From Bacteroidales bacterium (lineage in GTDB: Bacteria > Bacteroidota > Bacteroidia > Bacteroidales > F082), in contig JAFWRA010000256.1 in the NCBI GenBank assembly GCA_017508895.1, forward strand, positions 1 to 14,610: a stretch of DNA of 14,610 nucleotides. The letters run 5' to 3'. A model generated the notes under the pieces. It saw only the letters and a program-made list of their open reading frames with translations, was not told the DNA's origin and did no database searches. Numbering within the stretch: position 1 is the stretch's first letter; every line of letters starts with the position of its first letter. Shown here in pieces: positions 1-8,143 of the stretch. The translations under genes were made by a program, and so were the position numbers.

Positions 1-2
1 TC

Positions 3-974
<972 letters not shown>

Positions 975-1009
975 GGAATTGTTTCACGCAGAATTCGCTG
1001 AATACGCAG

Positions 1010-1046
1010 AAAAAGAAGAGATGTGCCAAGCACATCTCTTCTTTTT
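1010..1046. terminator. Strong bidirectional rho-independent terminator
   Basis: A 17-bp perfect stem pairs 1010-1026 with 1030-1046 around a 3-nt CAA loop. It ends in a T run on the + strand (1041-1046) and an A run on the left that becomes a T run on the - strand. It sits between gcvP (stop at 974) and the convergent serine hydrolase gene (stop at 1056), so it can terminate both. Confidence 0.9.
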
Positions 1047-1055
1047 TATGATATT

Positions 1056-2375
1056 TTAATCTAGATTGGAAATGATGTCCTTCAAAAGCGCATTGAAGTC
1101 GATGACATGATCAGGCATGGGCGAATAGCCTAATATCGCTACTACTAAGTCCTTAGAGGGTATGACGAATATCCTCTGCCCATCGTGGCCCTTGCAGTAG
1201 TACATATCCTCAGGCACATCAGGGAGCTCTTTCCCTTTATTCAGCCAGAAAAATGAGCCATATCCATTTTCACTATTGGATGCGGGCGTGGTCGTGTAGT
1301 TCACCCAGCCTTCGGGAAGGACCCTCAACGAGTCGACGCAACCATCATCAAGATATAGTTGACCAAAGCGGGCGAAATCAGTGGCCGTGATGTAAAGGTA
1401 CGACGATCCAACAGGGGTACCGCTCATGTCTGGCTCAAAAACGGCATTACGAATGCCCAAAGGTGCGAAGAGTTTCGCGTGAACATAGGCAAGGAAAGCT
1501 TGGTCAGACGGGAACTTCTCGCAAAGATAACGCATAACGATGTTCGTGCTGCCGCTGGAATAATACCAAAAACTACCCGGTTTGTGTTCGAGGGGTTTGT
1601 TGATGGCATAAAGGCCCATGTCCTGCTCACGATGGAGCATCAGATTGACGTCAGAACGGGCACCGTAGTTCTCGTTCCACTCCAAACCGCTCTGCATCTG
1701 CATCAAATCGTTGATAGTAATATCTTTACGGTCATCGTTTTGCCATTCGGGTATGTCCATTGGAGCATATATATCAACAAAACGGTCTCTTACCATGACA
1801 CCTGCGATGGCGTTGGTGAAGCTTTTGGCCATGCTCCAGCTCAGGAGTTTCATTTCGGGTGTAATGCCCTTATCATAGCGCTCTGCCACCACTCCACCTT
1901 TATGGAGTACCACAAAAGCAAAGGGATGTCCGTTATAAGCCCGTTCGTCCACAAAGGCCTTGGCGATTGGCTCCAGCCTCACTTTTGTTGCAGAATCGCC
2001 CATTGGGAGCGGTCTTATAGGCATGCTCTCATCGGAGAAAGGATAAACCTGTTGCTCAAGTTCATTGGCTTGGGCACCACGCAATAAGGTGACGCCATAA
2101 CCTTCTCGATAGGCCGCAGTGGCTTTTCCCCAAAGGAAACGGCTGGTGACCGTCTTGTTCTCATAATCCACCTTATTTTTATTGAAACGGATGAAGGAGA
2201 AATTGAGGTCCAAGTCCTCCACGGTCTTGGCATCGCGGCCCGAAACAAACACGGCTGAGGCTAGGTTTTTTGCCGCATAGCCCGTGATGATTGGCATCAA
2301 ACTGTTCAAATAAATGCAACCGCCAATGACGACGGCGATGAGCAATGCTCCTACAATGGATAAAACTTTTTTCAT
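1056..2375 (-). CDS. Beta-lactamase-fold serine hydrolase (class C / PBP4*-like)
   Basis: A 439-residue member of the beta-lactamase/penicillin-binding-like serine hydrolase family (COG1680 type). The substrate cannot be read from sequence; peptidase, esterase or amide hydrolase activities all occur in the family. The N-terminus (MKKVLSIVGALLIAVV) is a hydrophobic signal or anchor segment with a cysteine at residue 20 (VIGGC). A lipoprotein is possible, but the lipobox is weak. The catalytic SxxK motif is SMAK (residues 181-184), the tyrosine motif is YSSGSTN (about 272-278), and the third motif is GHDGQ (about 396-400). A GTG at 2399 would add 8 residues but overlaps the end of the upstream S4 gene. 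The ATG at 2375 is preferred because AGGAA lies just upstream and the signal segment starts there. It is the last gene of a three-gene operon, 14 nt after the S4 gene, and ends at the shared terminator. Confidence 0.85.
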   Translation of the reverse strand: MKKVLSIVGALLIAVVIGGCIYLNSLMPIITGYAAKNLASAVFVSGRDAKTVEDLDLNFSFIRFNKNKVDYENKTVTSRFLWGKATAAYREGYGVTLLRGAQANELEQQVYPFSDESMPIRPLPMGDSATKVRLEPIAKAFVDERAYNGHPFAFVVLHKGGVVAERYDKGITPEMKLLSWSMAKSFTNAIAGVMVRDRFVDIYAPMDIPEWQNDDRKDITINDLMQMQSGLEWNENYGARSDVNLMLHREQDMGLYAINKPLEHKPGSFWYYSSGSTNIVMRYLCEKFPSDQAFLAYVHAKLFAPLGIRNAVFEPDMSGTPVGSSYLYITATDFARFGQLYLDDGCVDSLRVLPEGWVNYTTTPASNSENGYGSFFWLNKGKELPDVPEDMYYCKGHDGQRIFVIPSKDLVVAILGYSPMPDHVIDFNALLKDIISNLD

Positions 2376-2389
2376 ATAATTCCTATTTA

Positions 2390-2629
2390 CTAATCCCACC
2401 CTTCTACAAGGATTTCATAATTCTCGAAGATGACAACCTCGCCAGCGGTGATCTTCGCCCGTTTGCGAGTCTCCACCTCGCCGTTGCGGAGCACCATACC
2501 AGCGGATACCACCTCTTGAGCCTCACTGCCTGAATACACTACATCGGTGGCTTTCAGCAATGAAATGAGTGGAATGTAATCTTCGCCCTCGCGAAGCGTG
2601 AAGATGATCCTGTTGAGTTTTCTTGCCAT
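2390..2629 (-). CDS. S4-domain RNA-binding protein, YbcJ-like
   Basis: A 79-residue protein made almost entirely of one S4 RNA-binding domain. The segment ETRKRAKITAGEVVIF closely resembles the ETRKR-K-xxG core I recall for the small E. coli protein YbcJ, which supports the subfamily call. S4 proteins of this size are thought to bind structured RNA, often on the ribosome; the exact role of this group is not established. The gene starts 5 nt after the stop of the DUF368 gene and ends 14 nt before the serine hydrolase start, so all three are probably one transcript. No clear Shine-Dalgarno is visible upstream of the ATG, consistent with Bacteroidota practice or translational coupling. Its functional link to two envelope-related neighbours is unclear. 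Confidence 0.85.
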   Translation of the reverse strand: MARKLNRIIFTLREGEDYIPLISLLKATDVVYSGSEAQEVVSAGMVLRNGEVETRKRAKITAGEVVIFENYEILVEGWD

Positions 2630-2634
2630 GTTAT

Positions 2635-3576
2635 TTAGGTTTTGGATTTTTGCAAACGCTCTGCTTGTTTCCTTTCAGTATGACGGGCCATCAGCTCCAA
2701 AGCATAGACGGAAGCCGCTCCCAACGCCACCATCACAACCGCAATCAGAAGCTCCGAATTCCAATTCGGAAGATGGAACACGTAATCCATCATGTCGGCG
2801 GTAGGCTCTTTCCAAGGATACACCACAGGCAGACTACCTAACATGAAACCAGCCAAAACGGACAGCGTACCATCGCGGTAGTCGCGCATCAGCCAAGAAA
2901 GCAAGTGCGAGAACGAAATAATACTCACTATCGCGCCCAATACGAACGGGAAAAGAATTCTTGCTCCATGCATGAATGTAGACGCCTTAGTTAAAGCTGG
3001 AATAGCCTCAGTGACAATCAGTTCATAGTTACCCATCAGCAACATGAGATGCGAACCCGAAATGCCAGGCACCACCATTCCCGTAGCACCGACAATGCCA
3101 CAAAAGAAAAGGTAAAGGAAATTATCGTTGGAATAAGGATTGGACTTGATGGACAAAAAGAAGGAAATCACCAAGCCTAACAGCACCAGCATAATATTTT
3201 TGACATTCACCTTCTCAATCCGTTTCATCACATAGATAACAGAAGCGATGATGAGGCCGATGAAAAACGACCAAGTGTAAACCTCGTAGGATTTGAGGGT
3301 TTGCTTAAGAAAGATGGCCGTAAGCACCATACCCACCAATATCCCCAACACGATTGTCACCAAAAAACTAAAATCAGTACGACGGGCAAACTCACCGAAT
3401 TGTCCCTTACGTAAATACTTGAAGTTCTTGTGGTTTAATGCCTTGATAGCATTGACAAAACGCTCGAACACGCCCAAAATTAGCGATGCCGTGCCGCTTG
3501 ATACGGGAAACACATTCACGACTCCCATAATCATGCCTTTGATAAACACCTTTATCGACAACCACAATTTCAGCAT
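2635..3576 (-). CDS. DUF368 membrane protein, predicted polyprenyl-phosphate transporter (PopT family)
   Basis: A 313-residue polytopic membrane protein of the DUF368 family. Members have been linked to returning undecaprenyl-phosphate to the cytoplasmic face of the inner membrane, for reuse in peptidoglycan and surface polysaccharide synthesis. The two internally repeated family motifs are visible. The second, VVPGISGSHLMLLMG (about 168-182), is canonical. The first, NVFPVSSGTASLILG (about 21-35), is one residue shorter than the usual PGVSGGT form. Many hydrophobic segments follow, with a positively charged C-terminal tail. An ATG at 3615 would add 13 residues but would place the -7 promoter element inside the gene, so the ATG at 3576 is chosen; it also matches where family members usually start. 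First gene of a three-gene operon with the S4 protein and the serine hydrolase. Confidence 0.88.
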   Translation of the reverse strand: MLKLWLSIKVFIKGMIMGVVNVFPVSSGTASLILGVFERFVNAIKALNHKNFKYLRKGQFGEFARRTDFSFLVTIVLGILVGMVLTAIFLKQTLKSYEVYTWSFFIGLIIASVIYVMKRIEKVNVKNIMLVLLGLVISFFLSIKSNPYSNDNFLYLFFCGIVGATGMVVPGISGSHLMLLMGNYELIVTEAIPALTKASTFMHGARILFPFVLGAIVSIISFSHLLSWLMRDYRDGTLSVLAGFMLGSLPVVYPWKEPTADMMDYVFHLPNWNSELLIAVVMVALGAASVYALELMARHTERKQAERLQKSKT

Positions 3577-3601
3577 CACTATTCTTTTTAATTTGAGAAC
3601 A

Positions 3602-3609
3602 CAAAAATA
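3602..3609 (-). promoter_or_regulatory. Bacteroidota -7 promoter element for the DUF368 operon
   Basis: TATTTTTG on the - strand matches TAnnTTTG and lies about 26 nt upstream of the chosen start at 3576. A TTTG on the same strand at 3630-3627 could be the -33 box. The spacing of 17 nt is slightly short, so the -33 assignment is weak. Confidence 0.5.
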
Positions 3610-3682
3610 CGACAAAAATTGTGCCCCAAACGGAAGATTTCACCAATCCATTCAAAAAATGGAAACATCAACACAATTTTCA

Positions 3683-3690
3683 TATCTTTG
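3683..3690 (+). promoter_or_regulatory. Bacteroidota -7 promoter element for the DUF493-acylphosphatase operon
   Basis: TATCTTTG is an exact match to TAnnTTTG and is followed by a 20-nt leader before the ATG at 3711. No good TTTG is seen at -33. Its position rules out the upstream ATG at 3621 as the start of the gene. Together with the element at 3602-3609 it makes a compact divergent promoter region. Confidence 0.6.
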
Positions 3691-3710
3691 CAATTCAGAA
3701 ACGAATAAAA

Positions 3711-3980
3711 ATGACACAACAACAAGACAAAGTCGTCTACCCGCAGAACTTCGATATCAAACTAATCATCTCAGCCGAGATTGCGATGGAAGAAGCCAAG
3801 CAGAACATCAGCCGTGTCCTCAGCAAGAGCCAGACCGTGCACAGCTTCGTCAACATCAGGAGTAGCGGCAAAGGCAATTACCTCAGCTATTGCTTCAACA
3901 TCGACATAGAGAGCAAAGAGCATCTTGAACGCACCTATGCGTTGCTCAGGACCATACCAGGATTAAAGTTCGCACTATGA
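3711..3980 (+). CDS. DUF493 / YbeD-like small protein
   Basis: An 89-residue protein of the DUF493 (YbeD-like) family, a small ferredoxin-like fold related to ACT-type regulatory domains. Its biochemical role is not established. Family features visible are the N-terminal PxxFDIKLI strand, the central SSGKGNYLSYCFNIDI segment and the C-terminal YALLRTIPGLKFAL. The start at 3711 is chosen because an exact -7 element lies at 3683-3690, and the residues encoded upstream of 3711 do not look like the family. The stop codon overlaps the ATG of the acylphosphatase gene (ATGA, 3977-3980), so the two are probably translationally coupled. Confidence 0.85.
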   Translation: MTQQQDKVVYPQNFDIKLIISAEIAMEEAKQNISRVLSKSQTVHSFVNIRSSGKGNYLSYCFNIDIESKEHLERTYALLRTIPGLKFAL

Positions 3981-4255
3981 TAAAAGCTTATTCCATAAGG
4001 ATCTATGGCCGTGTGTTCAACGTGGGTTTCCGCCGTTATGTACACCGTTATGGGTTGCGATGCAATGTGAAGGGTTATGTAGAGAACGACTATGCCAATG
4101 ATTGCGTCCACATCGAGGCTGAAGGCGAAGAAAAAGATCTGGATCACTTCACCCTGCTCTGCGGCGAAGGCACACCTTATTCATATATTACAGACATGAA
4201 GATTGAGGCGATTGCTCCGACAGGGAAATATGATATATTTACGGAAATACGATAA
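3977..4255 (+). CDS. acyP: Acylphosphatase
   Basis: A 92-residue acylphosphatase, a small cytoplasmic enzyme that hydrolyses carboxyl-phosphate bonds such as those of acetyl phosphate or 1,3-bisphosphoglycerate. The two catalytic residues are present and correctly spaced: Arg19 in VGFRR and Asn37 in GYVEN, 18 apart as in Arg23/Asn41 of the human enzyme. The phosphate-binding loop reads GRVFNVGFR instead of the usual GRVQGVGFR form, so two of its positions are unusual. The gene overlaps the DUF493 stop by 4 nt and shares its promoter. Confidence 0.92.
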   Translation: MIKAYSIRIYGRVFNVGFRRYVHRYGLRCNVKGYVENDYANDCVHIEAEGEEKDLDHFTLLCGEGTPYSYITDMKIEAIAPTGKYDIFTEIR

Positions 4256-4264
4256 AATCTCAAA

Positions 4265-4288
4265 AGAGACGCGAAAATCGCCGTCTCT
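4265..4288. repeat. Short palindromic element after the acylphosphatase gene
   Basis: AGAGACG (4265-4271) pairs with CGTCTCT (4282-4288), and inside it CGA pairs with TCG around AAA with one unpaired base. No T run follows on the + strand, so it is a poor terminator. It may be a REP-like palindrome or an RNA-stabilising hairpin at the 3' end of the operon. Confidence 0.5.
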
Positions 4289-4303
4289 ACAACAATTAAA
4301 CGA

Positions 4304-4334
4304 TTCAACAATCAACAATTCAACAATTCAACAA
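4304..4334 (+). repeat. Tandem TTCAACAA repeat running into the start codon
   Basis: Four near-identical units (TTCAACAA, TCAACAA, TTCAACAA, TTCAACAA) lie head to tail. The last base of the last unit is the A of the exonuclease ATG at 4334. There is no Shine-Dalgarno in this leader. Slippage here would change leader length but not the protein. Confidence 0.8.
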
Positions 4335-5038
4335 TGATAGACTTCTCAAAAATCCTCTTCCTTGATATCGAGACCGTCTCGCAACAGAAGACATACGACC
4401 AACTCAACGAGCGGATGCAAAAACTGTGGGACAAAAAGGCCGACCAACTCAACCGCGACAATGCCGAAGCTACCCCTGCAGAGATTTATGACCGTGCTGC
4501 CATCTATGCGGAATTCGGCAAAATCGTCTGTATTTCGGTGGGGTTCTTCAACGACCAACGCTTCCGTCTGAAATCGTTCTATAGTCACGATGAGAAAGCC
4601 TTGCTCAGCGATTTCGCCAATATGTTAAGCCGTTACTACAACGCAGCTGACTCACAGCTTTGCGCCCACAACGGCAAGGAATTCGACTTTCCCTATATCG
4701 CCCGCAGGATGCTCATCAACGGCATACAGATCCCCAAGATCCTGCAGGTTGCAGGCAAGAAGCCTTGGGAGACCAACTTCATCGACACCATGGAGCTTTG
4801 GAAGTTCGGCGATTACAAGAGCTACACCTCTTTAGACTTGCTATGTGCCATTCTGGACATCCCAACGCCAAAAGACGACATCAACGGCAGCGAGGTGGGG
4901 CGCGTGTATTGGCAGGAAAACGACTTGGAGCGCATCAAGACCTATTGTCAGAAGGACGTGCTGGCCATCGCCCAACTCATGCGCCGATTCAACTATCTGC
5001 CCCTCATCACTGAAGACTGTGTGGACTACACCAACTGA
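4334..5038 (+). CDS. DEDDy 3'-5' exonuclease (PolB-exonuclease-like)
   Basis: A 234-residue predicted 3'-5' exonuclease of the DnaQ-like superfamily, closest to the group related to the DNA polymerase B exonuclease domain (PF10108 type). The Exo I motif is FLDIET (Asp11, Glu13), Exo II is AHNGKEFDFPYI (Asp118), and Exo III is YCQKD (Tyr204, Asp208), which marks it as a DEDDy enzyme. All four acidic residues are present, so it should be active on DNA or RNA 3' ends with two metal ions. It is a stand-alone exonuclease with no polymerase domain. The DUF2779 gene starts 2 nt after its stop, so the two are almost certainly co-expressed. No TAnnTTTG promoter was seen in the 78-nt gap before it; it may be read through from the acylphosphatase gene. 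Confidence 0.88.
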   Translation: MIDFSKILFLDIETVSQQKTYDQLNERMQKLWDKKADQLNRDNAEATPAEIYDRAAIYAEFGKIVCISVGFFNDQRFRLKSFYSHDEKALLSDFANMLSRYYNAADSQLCAHNGKEFDFPYIARRMLINGIQIPKILQVAGKKPWETNFIDTMELWKFGDYKSYTSLDLLCAILDIPTPKDDINGSEVGRVYWQENDLERIKTYCQKDVLAIAQLMRRFNYLPLITEDCVDYTN

Positions 5039-5040
5039 AC

Positions 5041-6504
5041 ATGCATATTCTCTCCAAATCCACTTATATCAAGGGCTTACAATGCGAAAAGGCATTGTAC
5101 ATGCAAAAGAAACACCCCTATCTGCGTGACAAGCTTAGTATTGAACAACGGGCCAAGTTCCAACGTGGCACGGATGTAGGCGTACTGGCGCATGAGGTCT
5201 TTCCTGGCGGCATCGACATGTCGCCCAATTCTCCTTCTCAGTTTCCCAAAAAGGTGCAGGAGACTTGGAACAACCTCAGCAATCCTGAGGTCAAGGTGAT
5301 GTACGAGGCTGTTTTTCAATATAATGACACGCTTATCATGTTGGATATTCTCGTTAGAGACGGAGACAAATGGTTGGCTGTGGAAGTGAAGAGTTCGATG
5401 CGACTTAGCGACACCTATTATAATGATGCCGCCCTTCAGTACTATGTGCTGCATGGCTGTGGGGTGCCACTCAGCGACTTCCGCCTCATGTACCTCAACG
5501 GTGACTATGTGAAAGATGGCCCTATTGACGTGCAGCAACTATTCAAGATGGAGTCGGTGATGGAGTATGTCATTGAACGAGAGGCTTTTGTTGCAGAGAA
5601 TGTGGAGCGATTGAAGAAAGTGATCGCCCTACCCCATTCACCTTTGGTGAACATCGGGACGCAGTGCAACAACCCTTATCCTTGTGATTTTCAAGGACAT
5701 TGCTGGAAACTCATCCCCAAAAACAGTTTCCTCTTCACCACCGCAATGGATGACGAAGTGCTATTCCAAAACTACTTCAACGGCGTGAGCACTAACGCAA
5801 AAATGCTCCAACAAATCGAGCCTGATTCAGAGGAAGTCCATCAGATTGAAGCCTTGGAAACCAACTCATATTATATTGATTACAAGACACTTTACTCGTT
5901 GGCTCCACAACCAAAGCCCAAATCAGTAGCCTATCTAAACCTGCTACTCTACCGTCCCGCCGTACCCGAACTCGACGGTACAAAGCCCTACGAGGAAATG
6001 ATTTTAGCTTTTGCATTGCAAGGTGAGTACGAGCGGAACGCATCCATAGATTCCACGCCCCCCTCAAGCCAACGCGGGGATGACATAGCTGCTGACGGTT
6101 GTTTTGTTTGGGACTGCTTCGACGACCACAGCCGTTGGAAGGAAGCCATCGACCTGCTCATCGAGAAACTCTCTCATTATGAGTTGGTTGTATGTTTCAC
6201 GCCGCAAAATCTTAGCACCACCCTGCTCCGCCACGAAATCATCCAGAACCAAACAGTGGGTTATAAGGTCTTCAACCTCTTCGAAGTACTGCAAGAGGCG
6301 CATTTCTACCATCCGTCTATCAAGCGCGGGCTTACGTTGCAACGCCTTGAAACGGCACTTTTTAACGACGTCAAACTCTTCGAACACAGTCGAATTCTCC
6401 TCGAAGCCACCAGCAACGACCTCTTGAGTTATCAACAGGCAAGAGAAGACTTAATAACTGAGAATGAAATCGTTGCAAAAACTTATCAACTCTTTTTCAA
6501 GTAG
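5041..6504 (+). CDS. DUF2779 / Cas4-like PD-(D/E)XK nuclease-related protein
   Basis: A 487-residue protein. The N-terminal 225 or so residues form a RecB/Cas4-like PD-(D/E)XK domain: LSKSTYIKGLQCEKALY at the start, His51, Asp102, EVK at 115-117 and Gln133. Cys15 and the later cluster CNNPYPCDFQGHC (Cys209, 215, 221) form the four-cysteine set that holds an iron-sulfur cluster in Cas4/AddB-type nucleases. The C-terminal half (about 294-450) resembles the RNase H-like part of DUF2779. The usual DxE there appears as LNLLL, so that domain may be inactive. Residues 332-354 look like a variable Ser/Pro/Asp-rich insert. It follows the DEDDy exonuclease by 2 nt. No cas genes or CRISPR are nearby, so a DNA-repair or nucleic-acid processing role is more likely than adaptation. 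Biological function is unknown. Confidence 0.82.
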   Translation: MHILSKSTYIKGLQCEKALYMQKKHPYLRDKLSIEQRAKFQRGTDVGVLAHEVFPGGIDMSPNSPSQFPKKVQETWNNLSNPEVKVMYEAVFQYNDTLIMLDILVRDGDKWLAVEVKSSMRLSDTYYNDAALQYYVLHGCGVPLSDFRLMYLNGDYVKDGPIDVQQLFKMESVMEYVIEREAFVAENVERLKKVIALPHSPLVNIGTQCNNPYPCDFQGHCWKLIPKNSFLFTTAMDDEVLFQNYFNGVSTNAKMLQQIEPDSEEVHQIEALETNSYYIDYKTLYSLAPQPKPKSVAYLNLLLYRPAVPELDGTKPYEEMILAFALQGEYERNASIDSTPPSSQRGDDIAADGCFVWDCFDDHSRWKEAIDLLIEKLSHYELVVCFTPQNLSTTLLRHEIIQNQTVGYKVFNLFEVLQEAHFYHPSIKRGLTLQRLETALFNDVKLFEHSRILLEATSNDLLSYQQAREDLITENEIVAKTYQLFFK

Positions 6505-6511
6505 TTGATAA
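6483..6511. repeat. 9-bp inverted repeat spanning the DUF2779 stop codon
   Basis: TTATCAACT (6483-6491) and AGTTGATAA (6503-6511) are perfect inverted copies with an 11-nt spacer. The TAG stop (6502-6504) overlaps the second arm. No T run follows, so it is not a standard terminator. It lies about 40 nt upstream of the dnaB -7 element and could be a hairpin or a protein-binding site. Confidence 0.45.
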
Positions 6512-6550
6512 CTTCTAGAAAAGACGCTCATCGGGGCAAATTTTAATCCG

Positions 6551-6558
6551 TACTTTTG
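6551..6558 (+). promoter_or_regulatory. Bacteroidota -7 promoter element for dnaB
   Basis: TACTTTTG matches TAnnTTTG and lies about 31 nt before the dnaB ATG. No clear TTTG was found at -33. It supports separate transcription of dnaB from the nuclease operon. Confidence 0.5.
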
Positions 6559-6589
6559 CATTTCGAAACGAACAGAGAAATACAAAACC

Positions 6590-8143
6590 ATGCCTACTGA
6601 TACTATCACGCGCCGACCTTTCGGCGACACTGCGAAACGTAATTTGATGACGCCCGAACAAGTATTTGCCAATCAAGGGCGTATCCCACCCCAGGCCACC
6701 GACCTCGAAGAAGTGGTGCTCGGAGCCCTCATGTTGGAGAAAGAAGCCGTAAACGAGGTCATCGACATCTTGTCGCCCGAAGCCTTTTATTTGGACAAGC
6801 ACCAGAAGATTTTCGCCGCCATCAAAGCCCTATTTGGTAAATCAGAGCCCATTGATATTCTTACCGTCACCAATGAATTGAAGCAACGAGGCGAGTTGGA
6901 GATGGTTGGCGGTGCCTATTATATCTCGAAACTCACCAACCGAGTCGTTTCAGCTGCCAACATCGAATACCATGCCCGTATCATCATGCAGAAACACATT
7001 CAGCGTCAGCTGATTCTGCTTTCCTCAGACATGATTCACGATGCTTTCGAGGACACCACTGATGTGTTCGACCTGTTGGACAAGGCTGAAAACAACCTCT
7101 TCCAAATCAGCGAGAACAACCTGCGTCGCAGCTACGACTCGATGCAAGACCTGGTTAGCAAGGCCATCAAGGAGATTCAAAACGCAAAGAACGCCGATGA
7201 CAAGCTGCGCGGCGTGCCCTCGGGCTACACCGAACTTGACCGCATCACGCAAGGTTGGCAGAAGTCAGACCTCATCATCCTGGCTGCCCGTCCCAGTATG
7301 GGTAAGACCGCTTTCGCCCTGAACCTGGCCCGCAATGCCGCCGTCAACTTCAACAGACCAGTTGCCTTTTTCTCTTTAGAGATGTCTTCTGTACAACTAG
7401 TTACCCGTCTAATTTCGACCGAGACCTCACTTACAGCCGACAAATTGCGTTCGGGCGACCTTGCCGAATACGAATGGCAGCAACTGAACACCAAAGTCAC
7501 CCCATTGACCGACGCACCTATTTATATTGATGACACGCCTCAGCTATCAGTCTTCGAGTTACGCGCCAAATGCCGCCGACTGAAACAACAGCACGATATT
7601 CAGATGGTTTTCGTTGACTACCTGCAGCTGATGACCGCAAAAGGCGACAAGGGTCTCAACCGCGAGCAGGAAATCAGTACCATCTCACGTTCGCTGAAGA
7701 GTTTGGCCAAGGAGTTGGAGATTCCTGTATTAGCCCTTTCCCAGCTGAGCCGTAGCGTCGAGCAACGTCCTGGCTCAAAGAAGCCCATCCTCTCCGACTT
7801 GCGTGAGTCGGGCGCCATTGAACAGGATGCTGACATGGTGATGTTCATCTATCGTCCTGAGTATTATAAAGATGGAGTGGACGCCGAAGACAAACCCAAA
7901 GGCTACACCATCATCGACATCGCCAAGCACCGTAACGGCAAGTTGGGTGAAGTGGAATTGAGGTTTGTCGGCCAATATGCCCGTTTCGAGGAGCTAGAGC
8001 AAGGCTACGACAACAGTAGCTTCACTACCATTGGACCCAATAACCAATTCGAAAGCCCACAAGTGTACAGCTCTAAGATGAACAATGACGATGGCCTGAG
8101 CGCTTATCCCTCCATCACCTCCGACCAACCCGATCCATTCTAA
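6590..8143 (+). CDS. dnaB: Replicative DNA helicase DnaB
   Basis: A 517-residue hexameric 5'-3' helicase that unwinds DNA at the replication fork. The N-terminal collar domain begins near residue 30 (IPPQATDLEEVVLGALML) and runs to about 180. The RecA-like motor follows, with Walker A ARPSMGKT (233-240), the catalytic glutamate in FSLEMS (Glu264), Walker B MVFVDYLQL (Asp343) and the conserved segment SDLRESGAIEQDADMV (402-417). Length and motif order are normal and no intein interrupts the motor domain. The C-terminal 50 residues are hydrophilic and probably disordered. The ATG at 6590 is the start, 31 nt after the -7 element. No loader gene (dnaC/dnaI type) is adjacent. No terminator is visible after it, so transcription may continue into the pseudouridine synthase gene. 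Confidence 0.97.
   Translation: MPTDTITRRPFGDTAKRNLMTPEQVFANQGRIPPQATDLEEVVLGALMLEKEAVNEVIDILSPEAFYLDKHQKIFAAIKALFGKSEPIDILTVTNELKQRGELEMVGGAYYISKLTNRVVSAANIEYHARIIMQKHIQRQLILLSSDMIHDAFEDTTDVFDLLDKAENNLFQISENNLRRSYDSMQDLVSKAIKEIQNAKNADDKLRGVPSGYTELDRITQGWQKSDLIILAARPSMGKTAFALNLARNAAVNFNRPVAFFSLEMSSVQLVTRLISTETSLTADKLRSGDLAEYEWQQLNTKVTPLTDAPIYIDDTPQLSVFELRAKCRRLKQQHDIQMVFVDYLQLMTAKGDKGLNREQEISTISRSLKSLAKELEIPVLALSQLSRSVEQRPGSKKPILSDLRESGAIEQDADMVMFIYRPEYYKDGVDAEDKPKGYTIIDIAKHRNGKLGEVELRFVGQYARFEELEQGYDNSSFTTIGPNNQFESPQVYSSKMNNDDGLSAYPSITSDQPDPF

Noticed and set aside
3621..3710. Upstream start of the DUF493 gene at 3621
   Set aside because: A consensus -7 promoter element lies at 3683-3690, and the extra residues do not resemble the family.
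5041..6504. CRISPR-associated Cas4
   Set aside because: The cysteine set and nuclease motif are Cas4-like, but there is no CRISPR array or cas1/cas2 gene, and the long C-terminal half fits DUF2779.
6590..8143. Intein in dnaB
   Set aside because: Length is normal and the Walker A and downstream motifs are contiguous.
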